Shown: positions 40,677-52,837, counted from the first letter of the stretch. The stretch: 64,000 nt of DNA from Brachypterus glaber (GCA_958510825.1 OY294044.1:81080895-81144894), one strand, 5' to 3'. Notes: a model not told the origin generated them from the letters alone. Made by a program: numbers and translations.

Positions 40677-41924
40677 AATTTTTTTTAGCAAAAAGTTTTT
40701 ATTTTTTACTTTTTAGAGACACAGAACTTGTAGATTTGTTAAGTTATCTAATCTAAATTATAGTTGTCCTTCCATCACTGTTAGTGCGTTGTGACGTCAT
40801 TATCTTAAAGATAAATTTCTAAAAAATAAAAGTAATATTTTAATTTCAGAGTCTAAGAGTCCAACCAACCTTATTTTAAACGAAAATCTTGTTAAACTTC
40901 AAGCGTTAAGTAATAATTAAATAACGCCTTATGGTAAAATCACAAAATTTATCATTTTCTCTTGGTATTTTATTATTACAGCTCCAGAGAATCAAGTTTA
41001 TCGGCATTTAAAACATTTTCAGTGTGCCGTAATATTTGAGTGACTCCTTAATCAAGTTATCCAGCTGATCCGAGTTATCTGATATTTCTCTAAAAATTTG
41101 GTTGGTAGTAGAACCGAATTAAGCCGTTTTTAAGTGAAATTGCGTTAAAATGATTAGATTTATTTTAATTATCCGGCTTACCCGGCATTATCCAAGCGTC
41201 AAATTGAAACGGGACCACCTCATGAATACCCTCTTTAAGTTGCAAAAAGAATCATCAAATTCCGTTCATTCGTTCCAAAGTTATGCGGGAACAAACAAAA
41301 AAAAAAGTCACACGTCGAGTTGATAACGTCATCCTTTTTGGAAGTCAGTTAAAAATAGGGAAATAGCAAACCTGCAAACCGATATGCCAAGTTCTCTACT
41401 AGTTATACAAGTAGGTGTTAAAATATACTTTTTATAACACAATATCAATATTAATTAATATTAAATAAATTATAATTCGATTGTATCTACAAGAGCCACT
41501 TTTCGTGTAGTAAATCTGTATGAAAAGATTGATTTTTCTCACCAGTGCGAAAAGTATAATAGTCGACATTGATTGGTTGATTAGTGACTATTGAAAATTT
41601 TCAAAAGAAAAATTAAAAAAAAAAATGACAGTAATAAGTAATTTTTTTCACTAATAGCTTAGAATATACCATTATTTATCATGTTTTCAGACTGTGAAAT
41701 CAATTTTCTTTACCTATAGCAATAATAATTTTTCTCCAATACATACAGATAATAAGACAATTACATTACCAGCTTTATTTTAAATATAAAACTCCATAAT
41801 AACCCCCGCGTGGCTTTTACTTTATTGAGTGGATAATTATTTATTTTACCCACTCAACTGTCAATTGTCAAATTATTTTCTTGGAAATGTCTTTAAAATT
41901 TTGAATAAAAATATGAATTCCTAA
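40677..41924. other. Unassigned AT-rich sequence
   Basis: No coding region. A second 'tttagagacacagaact' follows the MITE at 40,710, suggesting a further partial copy. The stretch 41,000-41,370 is less AT-rich, without a recognisable frame. Confidence 0.4.
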
Positions 41925-41948
41925 GCTATTTATTGGATAAAACCTTGT

Positions 41949-42052
41949 ATGGCACTCATGGGTAAACCGATATTGCGCTCTCGAAAATTAACCTGCTTGG
42001 CTGACGCCAGGTTAATTTTCTCATGGGCAATATCTTACTTTACCCACTAGTA
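41949..42052. repeat. Short hairpin element with 'accataaataactatt' flank
   Basis: 'tggcactcatgggtaaac' ... 'atattgc' ... 'gaaaattaacctg' pairs with 'caggttaattttc' ... 'gcaatat' ... 'tttacccactagtacca' around the tip 'cttggctgacgc'. The right flank 'ataaataactatttt' is shared with other short hairpins. Confidence 0.75.
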
Positions 42053-42415
42053 CCATAAATAACTATTTTTCTCCTAGTAGGAGTAAATTTTATAAACAAT
42101 TGATTTCTGCCACTCTAGAAAAAGTTTCAGTTCTGTGCAATTTTTACTAATTAAACCCAAGAAAATAGCTTTAAATAACTTTTCATTTATTAAATATAAT
42201 TAATTATACTTATTACCAATTAATAATTAGATAAATAATGTAAAAAAAATAAAAAAAAATAATTTTTTAAACGTCAGTTTAAAGTATTTATTTGAGCAAA
42301 TGTCATTGATCAAGGCTACTTAATTTTATGAAAATTTCAAAAAATATCATTTCTGTTAATAATTTATTTTATTATTTAAATCAAAATAGTTAAATAGTGC
42401 TAGTAGTGAAAAAAA
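42053..42415. other. Unassigned AT-rich sequence
   Basis: No supported feature. Confidence 0.45.
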
Positions 42416-42420
42416 CAATA

Positions 42421-42507
42421 TATAAACCACGGTAGAGAAGACTATTATAGCCTCGCACTCTTTAATACGCTCGGCTATAAAAAATGTCTTCTCTACCTTG
42501 GTATATA
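42421..42507. repeat. Short hairpin element with 'tatataaacc...ggtatata' ends
   Basis: 'tatataaaccacggtagaga' + 'agac' pairs with 'gtcttctctaccttggtata' + 'ta'; a second stem 'attatagcc' / 'ggctataa' surrounds 'tcgcactctttaatacgct'. The flank 'attactattatttt' is as in the other members. Confidence 0.75.
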
Positions 42508-42813
42508 ATTACTATTATTTTCGATAATTTTATTATGGTCTCATAAAATAATTTTTCTCAGTATTTTATTGAGTTTATTTTTCGATATTAAAAGCTCGAG
42601 ACCGAAATAAAAGTCGAGTGCTTTTAGCAAAATTAAGAGCAAAATTATTTTATACGGCCAAAATAAAATTTTCTGAAATTTTAGAAATAAAAGTATTGTC
42701 TTTGAGTTGAGTGGGATGGAGCTACCTTAAACCAGCCTTAGGAGTGTATAATTATTGATTACGCTGCTTTACAAAAAAAGATTTTTTTTTATTTGCCGGG
42801 GAGCTTTTAGTTG

Positions 42814-43803
42814 CGTCTGGCTATATTTGATGCGCTGATTTCGGAACCTTTTTCCGTTTTCTCGATCGGTCGTTTTTTGAGATTTAGCGCACAGAGTTTT
42901 TTTGCCTCTAGTTGTAGTAAAAAAATAATTTAAGTCTCATTTTTTTTTGCCGTAGATTAATTCTATATTAATGGGGCTCTAAGCGAAAAAAAATCGGATT
43001 TAAAATATCTTTATTCGTTTGTTTTTAATGGGCTTCTAAATTCAAAAAATTAGTTGTTCTCGCATTTTTTCGATATATTTTGATAAAAATTTTATATAAA
43101 TACTAAATATACGACTCTAATTTTTATACTCGATACTAGAACAAATGTGCGGTTTATAACAATAAAAAGAGTTTTAGATTTAATCAAGTGACGGAGATTT
43201 TAGCAGGGGTTATCGAAAAAAAAAAAACAAAAAATTTGAAGTATTTTATTTATTTTTTGGAGAGCAACACAATAAATTTTTATTATGAAAAAAACAAAAC
43301 GAAAAATTAAGAAATAACCTTTTCTCCTTACTTTAAAACATTAAAATAACATTAAATAAATATTAAATAATTCAAAATATTGTTGTTCTGCTTTCAATAA
43401 CTCCCCGTAAAATCTCCGTTACTGGATTCAATCTAAAACTTTTTTATTTTTACAAATCTCACATGTGTATTAGTGTTGCCTAAAAGAATCAGAGCCATCA
43501 TTATTATTTATATAAAATTTTCATGAAAATAAAGCGAAATAATACGAAGAAATGTAATTTTTTGAATTTAGAAGCCTGTAAAAAAGAAACGAGTAAAGAT
43601 ATTTGAAATTTGCTTTTTTTGGCTTAGATCCCTATTAATAGAGAACAAATCCACAAAAAAAAAATTAATTGAACCTTATTTTTTTTTTTACTGCAACTAT
43701 AACAAAAAAAGACACTGTGCGGTATATCTCAAAAAAAAAAACGAGCTGATCGAGAAAAACGAAAAAAGGTTCCGAAATCAGCGCATCAATTATATCCAGA
43801 TTC
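42814..43803. mobile_element. Fold-back element, family FB-I (about 990 bp)
   Basis: The arms pair over about 270 bp: 'gatgcgctgatttcggaacc' / 'ggttccgaaatcagcgcatc', 'ttttccgttttctcgatc' / 'gatcgagaaaaacgaaaa', 'cgcacag' / 'ctgtgcg', 'aattctatattaatgggg' / 'ccctattaatagag', and 'aaatatctttattcgtttg' / 'aacgagtaaagatattt'. No transposase. Confidence 0.85.
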
Positions 43804-45760
43804 AATTAAAATAGTGTCGGCAAATTTTTGAGTGTTGAGCAGTGTTATTGATTACACTAGGCAACACGGTTTCTTGCCCTGATTGCAGTCAGATGTTTTT
43901 TAACTAATTTTGGGTCGCTAAGACCGAATCTGGCCTCAGAATATTTCTACTACCTCAGGTTTCTGGAAAAATAAGACTAAAGTGGTAAAAAAAACATTAT
44001 TATCATGGGAGATAAAAATATTCTGAGGACAAATTTGGAGTATGAAACAATATTAGTCAAAAAAATATCCACTTAGATTATGGAAACTTTAAATTTACAG
44101 ACATAATAACGAGGTATACTAGGGAAAAAAATTTTAAAAAAAGGATTATCCCATGACACAACTAACTAGGGATGTGGTGTGAGGAGATGGGTACATAAGC
44201 GGACAAGCTTAGTGCCACGTACTCAAGCTAAAAAAGGCCAAAAACTTCACTAAGGGGTCAAAAATAAACTAAAAATATGTTACGTAATACGGTCCTTAAG
44301 TAATGAAGTGAAATTTTTATGATGTAAAACAATTAAAAAAAAACGAAAAAAAAAAAAAAAATAAGCAATATTGCATATTGCAAAAATTGCCCGTATTAAA
44401 ATTTAAAAAATTAGACGTCCTGGATGTTTTTAATGTTTAATTCTGATTCTGCTCCTTTAAATTAATAAGAAAAATATATTTTTTGCACTCTCGAAAAAAA
44501 TTTACACTGTGTGCTTTAATTTTACTGCTTTTTCATTTATTTACTTTTTAAGAACGAACTAAGAAAAATAAAAAAAATACTTGTAAAAATAAATTGTAGA
44601 GAATTTTGTAATCTACAAATTAAGTCCTATAAAATTTTTACACATATGTGATAGTTTTGCCACAAATGAGCAATTAAATAAACACTGCCCTTTAATTTTA
44701 AGCTTTTTATTTTTTTTTCGCGTACTTACTGTGACAGTAGGTCCTTCGCATATGGATTTTGAATTCCTCGTGTTTTTTTTAATATACCCTAAAATTTTTC
44801 AAAATCCTACCCATTTGTAGGATTTTATTTCCTGGACTTATATCTCAAAAATGTGAAATGCTGGAATTTTCTAAGGTCTGATTCGGATTCTACGCCCTTG
44901 AATTAGTAAGAAAAGTTTACTTCCCGATCGGGGCAAAAAAAAGTTTGGACTTTGTTGCCTAGTGTTATTAATAATTATTAATCAAATTCCAATGATATTT
45001 TACTCCCAATAAATATTGTTAAAAAATATTTATTAAGGTATTTTCAAACAAAAAACTCTACAAATTTGTCTATGATGGAAAAAAAAAATATATATATATA
45101 TATCCTTTTTTCAATTTTTTGTTTTTAACATATTTTACTTTAAAAATTAGGAAATTTTACGAAATTTTAATTATAAAAAAAGTTCTTAAGCAAAAAATAA
45201 ATAAAAAAGGACAACGTTGGGCACTTTTAAGTGCTTAAACACAACTCTTTAACTGTACAATAAAAAACATCTTATTATTTTTAATTATTACTGAACATTT
45301 TCGGCTCAAAATGTGGTCTGCAAAGGCCAAATATGTGAGTCATAATATAACATAAATATTTTTTTTTATTCGGAAGGACCCTTAAGGGAAAATTTGCGAT
45401 TCAAGATATGTAACATGATATTTCTTCCCGGCAGCTATTATTTTCATAAAATCGATGCATTTAAGTTGAAACACGTTTTTAAACAAAAGAATTTAGAATA
45501 CAATGGTGCATGGCTTTTTTGATTTTATCATGTTTTACAAGAAAATAAAAGTTTAAAATCGTGAAAATTTACTTCAATTTACTTAAAAATAAATTTTCTT
45601 CTCTGTTTTTGCCTATTGTTACGAGAAAACTTTTTTCTTATGTTTTCGATGCTAAATTCTAGTCCTCAAATGGTTTTTTTTTAAACCCTTCTAAAATCTC
45701 TGTTTCACTCCCGGGTTGCTTCACACATTAATAAATTATAACTAAAAACTTGAAAATAAA
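43804..45760. other. Unassigned AT-rich sequence with homopolymer tracts
   Basis: Long A runs (for example 44,336-44,361) and a short (TA)n at about 45,091. No reading frame longer than noise and no mirrored arms identified. Confidence 0.4.
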
Positions 45761-46042
45761 ACTATATAAAAAACAAGTTTTTAAACTTAAAACCCTTCTA
45801 TTGATTACGTATTATGTATAACTAAAAAGTAGAAAACAAGATATACCAATTTACAAAAACGAATTTTTTAAAAGACAGGTTTTGGAATTTGTGATTTCTT
45901 TATTTTTGCCAACATTTCCAAAACCCTTCTTTTAAAAAATTCGTTTTTGTAAATTGGTATATCTTGTTTTCTACTTTTTAGTTATACATAATACGTAATC
46001 AATAGAAGGGTTTTTAGTTTAAAAACTTGTTTTTTATATAGT
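45761..46042. mobile_element. FB-H hairpin, copy A (about 280 bp)
   Basis: 'actatataaaaaacaagttt', 'cccttctattgattacgta', 'ataactaaaaagtagaaaac' and 'aagatataccaatttacaaa' on the left are mirrored exactly on the right ('tttgtaaattggtatatctt' ... 'aaaaacttgttttttatat'). The loop is about 45 nt. Confidence 0.9.
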
Positions 46043-46490
46043 TTTATTTTAAACCCTTCTATTCACTTAACTTCCATATATTTGTCCTCAAATTTGCCGA
46101 ATGCTTTTTGACTACTTAGAATAAACTTGAAGAGCTGAAATTTGGTACACATACTTATCTACCCTAACAAAATAAAATAAAAATAAAATTTACCCCTCAA
46201 TCCCCCACCCCTAAAATATCAAAAACACTTTTTAATTATAAACTAAAATCGGTTTACATACTCATCACTTGATAATAAAATTTTACTATAAATAAAAACC
46301 CCCGTAAACCCCCCCTCATCACCCGTCATGCGGCTAAGTTAACTCTGGAGGACCCCCCACAGAAAAAACTAAAGAGCTGAAATTTACTACGCATGCCTAT
46401 CTCCATTGGCAATACAATTTTGAATAAAATCTCTGTTTCACACCCAATAAGTGTTACTTTATACATTATTAAAAGAACTAAAAAAATTGA
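46043..46490 (-). repeat. FB-H outer module
   Basis: Reverse complement of 25,790-26,110: 'acccttctattcactta', 'cttagaataaacttgaagag', 'tttacccctcaatcccccac', 'ctaaaatcggtttacatac' and 'tttactataaataaaaaccc' all have partners there. It lies between two FB-H hairpins. Confidence 0.65.
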
Positions 46491-46790
46491 TAATAAAATA
46501 ATATAAAAAACAAGTTTTTAAAGTTAAAACCCTTCTGTTAATTAAATGTAGTGTATAACTAAAAAGTAGAAAACAAGAACAATACATTACATAAATCTTC
46601 AAAACTAGATTTTTAAAAGAAGGGTTTTGGAAACGTTCTTTAAACAATCAAAAATTCCAAAACCTTTCTTTTAGAAATCTAGTTTTTGAAAATTTATGTA
46701 ATTTATGTATCTTGTTTTCTACTTTTTACATTACATTTAATTAATAGAAGGGTTTTAACTTTAAAAACTTATTTTTTATATTATTTTATT
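46491..46790. mobile_element. FB-H hairpin, copy B (about 300 bp)
   Basis: Same arm as copy A ('aaaaacaagtttttaaagtt', 'taactaaaaagtagaaaaca'), with 'atttttaaaagaagggtttt' and its mirror at the centre. It diverges from copy A in the inner arm, where the left and right halves agree with each other, so the two copies were homogenised or formed independently. Confidence 0.85.
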
Positions 46791-47136
46791 TTAGTATGTA
46801 CTTCAAAATTTTCCGAGCCAAAAGATTGAAATACGGCCATATTTTCGTATTTTTTATACCGTACGGTATAAATAAATAGCCCCATCTTTGTTAGCAGGGG
46901 ACAAGACAAACCAGTTTTGTTTCATTCAACATACAGCACAGCCGAGCACAGTTTTATGGACAAGTTTCGTCTTTTTTTGGCCTGTCTGGATATAGCAAGA
47001 TTATGTAGGAGTGCCATAATTCTTTTTTTATTATTCATGGTGAATACACAAAAATCACAGCGACATTGAATACAAATAAAGTAAACATAACCACTAAATA
47101 AGAAAAATGCCTACAAAATTCGCATATGGGGATCGG
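46791..47136. other. Unassigned sequence
   Basis: No supported feature. Confidence 0.4.
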
Positions 47137-47959
47137 GAGCTTTCGTCGAAAAATTTACCGCGAAAACAAATATCGCGAAAATAGTTCGTCAAAAAAATTA
47201 CCACGAAATGTTTTAACAGCGAAATGCAATTACCGCGAAAAATATATAGCGAAAGTAATAGCCGCGAAAATATTTAACGCTCAAAGCAAATTCCGCGTCT
47301 AATTTTAAATTATAAAAATACGTTTTTTTATAATCCTTTTCCTTAGCTACGCCAAGTTTAATATATTATATTACCAATTTGTTTAATTCAGTTTTATAAT
47401 TGTAGAATTAACAAAATTTTAATATAACTAAATTGTTGGTTTGGTTTTTAAAAATATATATAAGTAAAATTATGATTATATTACTAATAAATATAATATA
47501 ATATATAAGTAATTTCTTTATATTGGTGTTATAAGTTTAGTATTTAAAAAACATAAATAGGATTAAATTGTTTGGTTTGGTTGGTTTTGTTTTTGATAAT
47601 AAAAATAAAACTATGATTATAAAATAAGCGTTTTATTTAAAAAATTAAAATATATATTCTAAGGTTATTTTTTAATTAAAATTTAAGAACGATTATATTA
47701 TTGCGCAGCGAAAGTATGCGCGATTATATTATTACGACGTAAAAGTATGCGCGATTTTTATTGTCGCGATAATAGTTTCCGCGGTAAATGTTTTAGCGGT
47801 AATAATTTTTCACGGTAATTAATTTTTCGCGGTGAAACCTTTCGCGTTTAATTCATTGCGCGGTAAATGCTTTCGCGGTAAATGTTTTCGCGGTAAATGT
47901 TTTCGCGGTAAATGTTTTCGCGGTAAAAGTTTCGCGGTAAATTTTTCGGCAAAGTTTCC
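47137..47959. mobile_element. MITE with mirrored CGCG motif arrays (about 820 bp)
   Basis: The ends 'tttcgtcgaaaaatttaccg' + 'cgaaaac' and 'gtttcgcggtaaatttttcg' + 'gcaaag' are inverted repeats. The left 170 bp carry about eight loose copies of '(c)cgcgaaaat'. The right 260 bp carry the opposite orientation 'ttcgcggtaaatgt', with five tight 15-16 bp copies at about 47,867-47,950. The central 390 bp are AT-rich. No transposase. The repeated peptide in the open frames (FRGKC) is only a reading of the array. Confidence 0.8.
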
Positions 47960-48063
47960 TAGATCCGTACATATGTACATATGTATGTATAAAGTTAGTC
48001 TCTTGTGGACCAAGCCGTGGCGCACCCACGATTTTTCATGGGGGGCTGAGCCGGGGACGACAA
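47960..48063. repeat. Possible transposon terminus
   Basis: 'gccgtggcgcacccacgatt' + 'tttcatggggggctgagccg' resembles the ends of several animal DNA transposons of the 'cagtggcg..cccacgattttt..gggggg' type. No matching opposite end was found. Confidence 0.35.
48051..48063. repeat. 13-bp direct repeat, left edge of GC-rich island
   Basis: 'ccggggacgacaa' recurs exactly at 48,960-48,972. Confidence 0.75.
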
Positions 48064-48959
48064 TCCGAGTTCAATTTTACGTGTAGTGCCTTAGACTTTA
48101 CCACACGGCCCCCATGGGCAGGAGCCAGGTATCCGCCCAACCAACGGCGCTCCTTCAGACACCATCTGTCAGAGCTACCAATTACTATGATGTGACAAGC
48201 ATTTTAGACATAGCGACCTTGGTTTGGCCCGAGACCCATCTTAAATCTCTACAAACTCTGCAGGTTTGCACCCGAGGTATGCGTACGTACCTCACACGCC
48301 GAAACCCTAAGTCACAAGGACTCCAGGTCTCTGACCCGCGATATGGGCCTACCACCGCCACCCAGCCCCCGTGGTACCAAAAGCTTTAAGTTCAAGATCG
48401 CTTTGGTTGACGACCGCAATCCGCTACGGATCACTAACAGTTTTTAGGAGCATGCCCTCCCTTCCCCTGCTTGGGAATTCGGGGTTTGCAGTCCAGCTTG
48501 CGAACAAGCTGAGCACATCAAACCCCTCCTCATGTCGGCAATGCCACCGTGATGAGTGACAGTTCAATGGTACTTTCGTACCATTTACCACGCATAGCGC
48601 ACCACGACCGAGTGTCCGTTGCCCAGATATACTGGGATTGGACGGCGTCGATCGTCGCTACCAGGGGTATACGCAGCGTGGTCTGGCGTATACTCTCCTC
48701 ACAAGGCTTTCGCCCCCTCAAGGCCTACGTAAACGAGTGGCAGAGCCACAGCGCCCCTGAGTACTCATGTTTGCTAAATTCCTAAAGCAACTTTGGATGA
48801 GTCACAGTCGAGGGCGCGTTCGCGCGCATTTAGCGTGCTGGTCGCATTTCCTCTACCACACATCTCCCACCATGACCACGGGCCCGTTGCCCACGTACGT
48901 GGGATTGGGTGCCTTGATCATGGCTTCAAGGGTTAACGCCGTGTGGTCTACTCGTTAAC
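48064..48959. other. GC-rich island of unknown identity (about 900 bp)
   Basis: Base composition jumps to clearly GC-rich and mixed-sequence, unlike anything else in the window. Both edges carry the 13-bp word 'ccggggacgacaa' (48,051-48,063 and 48,960-48,972), consistent with a target duplication of a retroelement insertion. Five short frames on both strands (60-91 residues) show no domain that I recognise, and none spans the block. Candidates are the untranslated end of a LINE, a processed non-coding transcript or a recent DNA transfer. Confidence 0.5.
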
Positions 48960-48972
48960 CCGGGGACGACAA
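48960..48972. repeat. 13-bp direct repeat, right edge of GC-rich island
   Basis: Exact copy of the left-edge word 'ccggggacgacaa'. Confidence 0.75.
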
Positions 48973-49192
48973 CAGGATTTTTTATACGGTGGCAAGCCAA
49001 TTTAGTTTTTTAATAGAATCAAAAAGTTTTTGTCAAGTCACAAACATGGGTGTAGCCAGACATTTTTGCAATATTGGTAAGCAAGTTTAGCTCTGCAATC
49101 AATTTGGATTAGTCTTTTCAAGGTCACGCATTTTCACGTAGAAATTTAAAACAAAGGAGGGTATCGTATTTTGGGCTGAATCGCAATGATAA

Positions 49193-49729
49193 GACTTTAC
49201 CAGGCCCGGACTGGCCAGGTCGGCTAGTCGGCGATCGCCGAGGGCCCCTGGCTCAAGGGGACCCCGAAGGGGCCCAAAAAAAGTGGTTTATATTTTATTT
49301 TACTCAGGTATTTTTTTAACTACATTATAATTAGTGCATTTGTGTTTTACATAATCTGTACGTGTCAACAACAGCCTGTTGATAAGTTATAAACAAGTAA
49401 AGTAAAGAGGCAGTTTTGCTAAATAGGTTTAATTACTTTTTTATTTTATTTATTAAATTTTGTATTTTGTATATTGCGTGCTCAAGTGGACCATAGACCT
49501 TTAAATTCATAGAAATTTTGGCCTGTGGCGCTAGATCTTCCTCTCAAACTTAAAGAGAAAATTTGTAAAAATTTCCGCTTGCGGTGTGAGAGTTTCTTGA
49601 ATTTTTGCGAAATTTTAAATTATTTTTTTCGTAATCTACTACTGTGCCCCAGACCCCCTCTTGGTAAGTGGTCCCTCTATAGTCTCTAGCCGAGGGCCCC
49701 AAAGGAGCCAGTCCGGGCCTGGACTTTAC
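49193..49729. mobile_element. hAT-type MITE (521 bp) with 8-bp target duplication
   Basis: The exact direct repeats 'gactttac' (49,193-49,200 and 49,722-49,729) flank terminal inverted repeats 'caggcccggactgg' / 'ccagtccgggcctg'. Subterminal 'cgccgagggcccc' / 'gccgagggcccc' blocks follow. An 8-bp duplication and CAG-starting termini are the hAT signature. There is no transposase frame. It is presumably mobilised by an autonomous hAT elsewhere. Confidence 0.9.
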
Positions 49730-49990
49730 ATGCTTATAGATACATAAAAAATAAATAAGCCAACTTTACATCCCGGAACATACTTTAATTAATTATTTTA
49801 ATTACGAATTTTGACATATGTCAATGCACGATTTGGCAACATTCCACCTAACGATGGTTCGTGTCAAGTGTCATGTCATGTCAAAATAAAAATAACTTCT
49901 TCTGTGAGGCCAAGGGCTGTGTGTTGTCATCTGCTGACTGCGCTTAACTGTAAGATACATCAGAACTTGCAGACATCTAATTAAATTTAT
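49730..49990. other. Unassigned sequence
   Basis: No supported feature. The right edge leads into the tandem array. Confidence 0.4.
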
Positions 49991-50880
49991 AAAATCTATT
50001 AATTAAAATTATAATATCACATTATTGGCAATCAACTTGAGCGCCGCAGGCGAACATTTTTACAGTATAGTTTTCAGGACCAACAACTTCTAAGAATTTA
50101 AAAAGCTATTTTATAAAACTTTAAATGGGTAGGTAAACCCATTAATACACAACTTATCAAGTCCAGTGCCGCAGGCGAAATTTTTTAGAAATTTAAGTTT
50201 TTGCATTTCCCAGACACTTAAGAATTTGACATGCAAATAGTTTTATAAAATCTATTAATTAAAATTGTAATATCACATCATTGATAATCAAGTTTAGCCC
50301 AGCAGGAAATTTTTATTACATTTTATAGTTTTACAGAATAAGCAATTTTTAAGAATTCGAAAAGCAAATTATTTTATAAAACTTTGAATGGGTAGGGGAA
50401 AACTCTTAAAATATAAGCCCGCATGTTAAGGGCCGCAGGCGGAAACTTTTAGAAATTTTAATTTTTCACATTTCCCAGACAACTCAGAATTTGAAATGTA
50501 AATAATTTTATAAAATCTATTAATTATATATAAATTGTAATATTACATAATTGGTAATTAAGTTTGACGCCGTAGGCAATTTTTTTTACAGTTTACAGTT
50601 TTCAGGACAAACCAAAACCCATTAAAACACAACTTATCATCTTCAGCGCCGAAAGAGATTTTTTTGGAAATCTTAAATTTTTGCACTTCTCCGACACTTC
50701 AGAAATTGACATGTATATAATTTTATAAAATCTATTAATTAAAATTGATGTTAATCAAGTTTATCGGCGCAGCCATTTTTTACAGTTTACAGGATAAGCC
50801 ATTTCTAAGAATTCGAAAAGCAAATTATTTTTATGAAACATTATAAATATAAAACTTATATTTATAATGTATACAGTTTC
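49991..50880. repeat. Tandem repeat, 215-265 bp unit, about 3.5 copies
   Basis: Each unit starts 'aaaatctattaattaaaatt' + 'gtaatatcaca'; starts are at about 49,991, 50,247, 50,512 and 50,727. Within each unit a 'gccgcaggcg' type box occurs twice, followed by 'a/ttttttacagt' or 'aatttttagaaattt', and 'cagac(a)acttaagaatttgaca' closes it, so each unit is itself a diverged dimer of about 125 bp. Confidence 0.8.
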
Positions 50881-51494
50881 GCCAATAATTTATTATAGTT
50901 CAAATACAAATACGGGTGGTGTATCTGCCATGTTTCGGAATGGCAATGATTTTTCGATGGTCATAACCACGCACCCATTCAACGCTAAAAAGTACAAAAC
51001 AGTCCCCTAAAAACCACAAAACCATACTGTCGATACAAGCTGAACGCACCCTTTATGCGTCCGGCGCATTGAACGTGTTTATCTTGAGTTGTAAATTGAG
51101 AAATATTCTGAAAATTACCCCTTTAAGCTCCCGTAGGAAGCCATATATCAATTTAATTTATAAAAAAGTTTTTTCTCATATTTTTTTGCACTTTTGCACA
51201 ATCTTGCACCTAACGATTTTTTTTTATTTTGGGTTTTAAATTAATTAATTTAAAATTTTGCTTCTGCCCACCGTGTCATATTTTATCCTGAACTTATAAT
51301 TTCGGGAAGACGCAAAACCAATAAAAGGTATTTAGGTTAAGTAGCAATAAAAATAAGTAATCTAATTTCAATTTTACTAATTAAAAAACAAACAAATTAA
51401 ATTGAATTTGAAATTGAATAATTCAATTATTGAAAACTGATAATTATAATTCGTGACGAACGGAAATTTTAATCGTAAAAGTGATGTTTTTCAT
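50881..51494. other. Unassigned sequence
   Basis: The stretch 50,910-51,080 is less AT-rich ('acgggtggtgtatctgccat', 'aacgcaccctttatgcgtcc') and may be part of an element. No frame or terminal repeats found. Confidence 0.4.
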
Positions 51495-52087
51495 AGTCTA
51501 GCAAACTAACCATATGAAAAATGCCCCCGCTTTAATTTAACTTTTTGTACCGGTAATGTAACAACCTTGACCTCAAAGACCACTCACCCCAATTTCAGAC
51601 CCCTACCCCGTCCCCTAAGGGTAATAATAGCATAAATTAAAAAAATTTTAAAGTTGATTTTCTCGGTAACTATTTCAGATATTTAAAAGATTAAAAAATC
51701 AAATTATAGCTACTCATTAGCAATACAAAATATATATTTTTTAGAATTTTTGGTTATATAGTAGGGGTCGAAAAAATATTTTAAGTTTTTGGGGGTAGGT
51801 TTCAATACCACCCCTTTGAGTGACACCCACCAAAAAATTCTGGGGAAACACTTATTTACCCACCTCTAAAGTGTAAAAGTTGGAAAGCTGTCAAATGGCC
51901 AGAAGGCAGCTAAAAAACATAAAAACTAGTAGGGTGCACCAGTTTTTAAAAATAATAAATGTCATTTTGAATAGTATAGTACGTAGAAGATAATTTTACA
52001 TTAAACCAGTAAGGGGCTATTTAAGTCACATGACGTATATTTTTAGTAAAAAACTTACTTTTATTTGAAATAAAATAAACTATTTTG

Positions 52088-52277
52088 GGTAATTCCATGG
52101 TAACTCACGTTACAGCCGCAGAAAAAAAAGACACTTTCTTTTAAATATTTTATTATATTATCATTTTTAATCAAAGAGCCTTTAAAAATAATAAATAACA
52201 AACAATCCTTAATAAAATATCTAAAATAAATTGTATTTTTTTTTGCAGATGTAACGTGAGTTACCATGGAATTACCC
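52088..52277. repeat. MITE (190 bp) in the left arm of FB-J
   Basis: 'gggtaattccatggtaactc' + 'acgttaca' pairs with 'tgtaacgtgagttaccatgg' + 'aattaccc'. A mirrored copy sits at the matching place in the right arm. Confidence 0.85.
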
Positions 52278-52837
52278 TTTTAGAAAAATATTTATTTTAT
52301 TTTATTTGTATATTAATAATAGTAGGTATAAAAAATAAAGTAATTTTAATAGAATTTTATATTAAACTATACTAAGCCGTAAAGATATGTAATGCTACGC
52401 ATTCCATTATACAGAGTGGTCCATTTATCATGACAATCTTTAATATTTTAATAACTGCTAGATATATCAAAAAAAGTTTTAAACAAAAGTTATAAGAGCT
52501 TAATTGAAGCACAAAATAGTGTAGATGTAATATGTCTAGCGGACATAATGGAGGGATTATTTTTTTAAATGGAAAAGAGTTTGGGTGATAAATAATTTTA
52601 AAGCTTGTAAAATTCTCTATTCGACCATAGATTTTTTATTTGTTCATAAACATTTTGAGGGTGTTAAAATTTTTTTGAAAATGGGTAATTTTGTTAAAAT
52701 TTCTTTAAAAAATCAAACTATTTTTGTTTAATAATTATTTTCATGATAGACTAATTTTAATTGACAACTATAAATAAAAATTTCAAAAGAAAATCTAAAA
52801 AAAATAGCTATGTATTTACCAAGGGTATATTAAGTAG

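Noticed and set aside
47819..48086. Repetitive peptides (FRGKC..., PRKHL...) in the open frames on both strands
   Set aside because: Direct translation of a 15-16 bp DNA tandem array in the CGCG MITE. No initiation context or family.
48064..48959. Protein-coding gene or horizontally acquired bacterial gene in the GC-rich island
   Set aside because: No frame on either strand exceeds about 90 residues and none shows a recognisable domain.
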